Part shown: positions 54,201 through 55,383 of the stretch, piece after piece
Position numbering within the stretch: position 1 is the stretch's first letter
Layout: each line of letters begins with the position of its first letter
NCBI GenBank assembly: GCA_012522755.1
Contig: JAAYJV010000097.1
Span: forward strand, 1 to 55,383
DNA: 55,383 nt
DNA from: Candidatus Hydrogenedens sp.
GTDB taxonomy: Bacteria; Hydrogenedentota; Hydrogenedentia; Hydrogenedentales; CAITNO01
Direction: 5' to 3'
Notes under the pieces: generated by a model
What the model was told of the DNA's origin: nothing
Seen by the model: only the letters and a program-made list of their open reading frames with translations
Database searches by the model: none
Translations under genes and position numbers: made by a program

Positions 54201-55383
54201 TACACGATCACTGTGACCAATACGGGTAACGTGACCTTGAGCGATGTCATGGTGAATGACGCCCTTACAGGTCTTGCTGATGGTCCGTTGACACTGCTTC
54301 CCGGTGAAGACAAGGTCTATAACGAGACCTATGTGGTTCTTCAGAGCGATGTCGACAACGGCACCCTTGCGAATACAGCCACAGCCACGGGCAAAGACCC
54401 TGATGGCGGTGATGTGGATGACGATGATGACGTGACGCTCACAGTGACGAAAGCACCGGCCATTGAAGTGACGAAAGTTGCTGACGTGACGGCCCTTCCT
54501 GTTGCGGGTACGACTATCAATTACACGATTACCGTGACCAATACGGGTAACGTGACCTTGAGCGATGTTATGGTGAATGACCCGCTTACAGGTCTCTCTG
54601 ACGGTCCTCTGACACTGCTTCCCGGTGAAGACAAAGTCTATAACGAGACCTATGTGGTGCTTCAGAGCGATGTCGACAACGGCACCCTTGCGAATAAAGC
54701 CACAGCCACTGGCAAAGACCCTGATGGCGGTGATGTGGATGACGATGATGACGTGACCTTGACCGTGACAAAGGCACCTGCCATTGAAGTGACGAAAGTC
54801 GCTGACGTGACGGAACTTCCTGTTGCGGGCACGACGATCAATTACACGATTACCGTGACCAATACGGGTAACGTGACCTTGAGCGATGTCATGGTGAATG
54901 ACGCTCTTACAGGTCTTGCTGATGGTCCGTTGACACTGCTTCCCGGTGAAGACAAGGTCTACAATGAGACCTACGTGGTACTTCAGAGTGATGTCGACAC
55001 CGGCACCCTTGCGAATACAGCCACAGCCACGGCTAAAGATCCTGATGGCGGTGATGTTGACGATGACGACACCGTGACCTTGACCGGCACGAAGACGCCT
55101 GGCATTGAAGTGACGAAAGTCGCTGACGTGACAGCCCTTCCTGTTGCGGGCACGACGATCAATTACACGATCACTGTGACCAATACGGGTAATGTGACCC
55201 TGAGCGATGTCATGGTGAATGACCCGCTTACAGGTCTTGCTGATGGTCCTCTGACACTGCTTCCCGGTGAAGACAAGGTCTACAATGAGACCTACGTGGT
55301 GCTTCAGAGTGATGTCGACAACGGCACCCTTGCGAATACGGCCACAGCCACGGGTAAAGACCCTGATGGCGGTGATGTTGACG
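48246..55383 (+). CDS. Giant secreted multi-repeat surface protein (3' end outside window)
   Basis: The frame runs from the ATG at 48246 (AAGG upstream) to the window edge, over 2,379 codons without a stop. A signal peptide (about 1-36) is followed by a glycine-rich domain (about 50-250; AGGGGGAY, GAGGAGAL). Two Ig-like copies follow (TYTLDAASLAGGNTIDAVTGELTFD and the matching EYSLDAASLAAGNTID). Next are a cadherin-like module with VLDNDQC, a long domain with IVYDHWEDGYESD (49810-51390), a second cadherin-like module (FATDDYEVTAIETPVTVDVLANDG), and an SdrD-B-like module with calcium-loop DVNGDGILDSGD. A DUF11 unit (ADLSVQKTVDDPNP), three 105-residue repeats and at least five 107-residue DUF7507-like repeats end the visible part. 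It is likely an adhesin or surface-layer protein. The anchor or sorting signal is not in view. Confidence 0.88.
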   Translation, partial: MSTVSTFKKFPKSNTSAALSLLFVGMLLLPLALQAQPTEIVFSSPGSNTFQVPAGITEITVEVWGAGGRGAFRTTGNNLPLAGGGGGAYARSVLTVTPGQSFPLYVGAGSFSPDPGEDSWFGSDTTVLAKGGESSAQNSNVPGAGGAGALSVGDQTYSGGYGAQGAGGLFGGGGGSSAGSNAAGAYADDTSLIRQGAAAPAKGGAGGAGAEDGVAGEAGALPGGGGGGAYRAGNSTTQNPGRGASGQVVVTYNCVVEKPVFAAGSVSSRCSGAESIIYEATAAGAASITYTLDAASLAGGNTIDAVTGELTFDANWAGLTVITATAATGECFLTEEFTVNTLASVGIPVFSSSAITQRCATAESIVFSATADDASSIEYSLDAASLAAGNTIDELTGEVTFDASWHGTTTITAIAHGCNTSIPVTHVVVTGVIFANNDLLQVLQGNPITFNVLDNDQCNYDPTTVSIISNPVGGFVQDGGNGEMTYVSFGEFHGTDQFRYRVCTPGGVECVQATVYIEVLEAIDDPCFIANKESTFYLPYPENVSQLRQSLLSAGSVEMNSGNNGGTNARSVISILVPYPGTRIVYDHWEDGYESDSDFPAQSSTQVWGDGDPSNGVAPGYPNDIIPAGGYIILDNTFSWNRPDTEIRYDGKDKITASSNVVVSKVSGDSNRFSVQNVKTNVSDASTAGMFFVLPFGEDMATSAVTVFRYTGLFVRAYEDNTEIALDLDGDGVDDKFSPTLMEGEVWFYNGYTSQTNRGYNPDDVNKAGDIQAGARVSATKPVSVDMVFGGIDSYGTRNLAILPSNYYGHTYYSPVYSTNTSAPALAYFVNPNEDPITITWTRRGDNLGDPMESGIITVPPDNGYASFNMDKAKATKFQSTGGEYYTAVAIMDADASGSTYDWAFTMIPERKLTPMAAVAWAPGSDGGTGGNANSDGSRNYAPVWVTVSQPATIYVKYDGDITTGPNQSPCGAYYDVSYSLNALEARLIYGPASDNSGMAVFNCNNVPLIAVWGQRTFAHSQDGVNYVIPPTSSPAQDVGYTMEPLCLGHLIFATDDYEVTAIETPVTVDVLANDGAYLCDIDTDSVTVVADPANGSVVVNSDGTITYTPNFGFTGLDSFDYTICAIEPVSVCDTGTVYINIPCNLTPGYNTIGAHAFLDYNINGFSDSEDIAVEGIEMELYEDVNGDGILDSGDILLHTGLTDATGRALFILEQDFSYRDEFQTANDPNGDDGTLSWSTPWSKQDSSPDFNAGSIRIITNGLQVRGTGTNAGSWVERTFDLSEAHIAELSFDWLKTTFNSSSNDWVEIMISDSPSGPFTALKHYSGTAAGGGSDSFDITGFKSATTTIRFNGSPHSGFSNSERVTFSNVEVRYYQEVHYLARIADPIVDDFMLTSVTEYFPISFVGINNSSCTSIFGIAKADLSVQKTVDDPNPLVGTESVFTITVTNNGLTDADNVELADILPIGLDYVSHSGIGTYNHLSGLWLVGRVDRNTSASLEIRATTNLIALTGVINKAEIINSSVPDPDGTNDEDDVHVLARSRVVAVDDLYGPINGYAGDPNAGNALANDSYNFGPATFVNVTMTQVTPATPLVPGAPVPELDPNTAVVSIPPETPAGTYQIPYTICDNLDLTNCDSAVVTVIVAAAPIHAEDDLYGPFIGRDGTPFAGNALSNDTLNGAPVDINEIILTEVAPATPVRPGEPVPEMDPITGDVSVPPGTPSAVYEIKYQICEKLNPTNCDTATIFIDVEVSIIEANDDNYGPVNGTHGTPNVGNALDNDLLDGSLVDINDINVSVVNGATPVTPGDPVPVLNTTTGQVSVPPGTPHGTYTIDYSICEKLNPDNCDDATITVEVYLASLEVEKVADVTELPVAGTTITYTITVTNTGTVTLTDVEIKDPLTGLEEGPMTLTVGEVKTYTDTYVVLQSDVDTGTLANTATATAKDPDGNPVDDDDTETLTVTKAPAIEVTKIADHPTLPVAGTTINYTITVTNTGNVTLSDVMVNDALTGLADGPLTLLPGEDKVYNETYVVLQSDVDNGTLANTATATGKDPDGGDVDDDDDVTLTVTKAPAIEVTKVADVTALPVAGTTINYTITVTNTGNVTLSDVMVNDPLTGLSDGPLTLLPGEDKVYNETYVVLQSDVDNGTLANKATATGKDPDGGDVDDDDDVTLTVTKAPAIEVTKVADVTELPVAGTTINYTITVTNTGNVTLSDVMVNDALTGLADGPLTLLPGEDKVYNETYVVLQSDVDTGTLANTATATAKDPDGGDVDDDDTVTLTGTKTPGIEVTKVADVTALPVAGTTINYTITVTNTGNVTLSDVMVNDPLTGLADGPLTLLPGEDKVYNETYVVLQSDVDNGTLANTATATGKDPDGGDVD
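52881..53819 (+). repeat. Three 315-base (105-residue) repeats inside the surface protein
   Basis: Copies start at 52881, 53196 and 53511, exactly 315 bases apart. Each codes for A-x-DD-x-YGP...GNAL-x-ND, then ATPV-x-PG-x-PVPE-x-D, V-x-VPP-x-TP, and YTICDNLDLTNCD or YQICEKLNPTNCD. They have diverged more than the following array. From memory, similar NATPV/VPPGTP repeats occur in surface proteins of Bacteroidota. Confidence 0.85.
53820..55383 (+). repeat. At least five 321-base (107-residue) DUF7507-like repeats
   Basis: Copies start at 53820, 54141, 54462, 54783 and 55104, exactly 321 bases apart; the fifth is cut by the window edge. Each codes for IEVTKVADVTALPVAGTTI, YTITVTNTGNVTLSDV, DPLTGL-x-DGPLTLLPGE, YVVLQSDVD-x-GTLAN-x-ATAT and ends in an Asp-rich DPDGGDVDDDDD stretch. 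Copies 2 to 5 are almost identical at the DNA level, including silent positions, while copy 1 differs more. Confidence 0.92.

Noticed and set aside
53820-55383. Regular 321-base repeats as a CRISPR-like array
   Set aside because: The repeats are coding, in frame, without spacers.

Overview
The window comes from the chromosome of a Gram-negative bacterium that I cannot name with confidence. It has an ExbB/ExbD/TonB-like system, a giant secreted surface protein, a DUF6807-type secreted protein and a GH29-like secreted hydrolase. It also has a sigma-like membrane protein with carboxypeptidase-regulatory-like domains. Together these recall uncultivated phyla near the PVC/FCB groups or Hydrogenedentota. 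That placement is inference from gene content only.

Positions 1-15000 hold the end of tuf followed by a fused S10-spc-alpha ribosomal supercluster on the + strand: rpsJ, rplC, D, W, B, rpsS, rplV, rpsC, rplP, rpmC, rpsQ, rplN, X, E, rpsN, H, rplF, R, rpsE, rplO, secY, map, infA, rpsM, rpsK, rpoA, rplQ. A strong terminator ends it. Genes often found here (rpmD, adk, rpmJ, rpsD) are missing. S3 carries an RGG-repeat tail and L15 an acidic Ala/Glu/Val tail.

Positions 15000-28900 are mostly minus strand. A membrane TPR protein and a divergent secreted hydrolase come first. An NAD salvage cluster follows (NUDIX, pncA, pncB, nadE), then a large hybrid histidine kinase and a response regulator with a MerR-like DNA-binding domain in front of its receiver. 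A terminator-like hairpin sits between regulator and kinase. A strong promoter with two upstream direct repeats lies in an AT-rich stretch before the regulator. cysK follows.

Positions 29000-34550 are one + strand operon joining arginine biosynthesis (argC, argJ, argB) to exbB, exbD, a TonB-like protein and a small membrane zinc-ribbon protein. Two repeat-rich intergenic regions flank ppdK (minus strand). Next come an AddA-like helicase-nuclease, the sigma-like/transmembrane fusion, a lipase-like hydrolase, a ketopantoate-reductase-family enzyme and the DUF6807 protein.

The last 7.1 kb is an open-ended gene for a giant secreted repeat protein. It has a glycine-rich start, Ig/cadherin-like modules, three 105-residue repeats and at least five near-identical 107-residue repeats running off the window. 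No rRNA, tRNA, CRISPR array, transposase or phage gene was seen.
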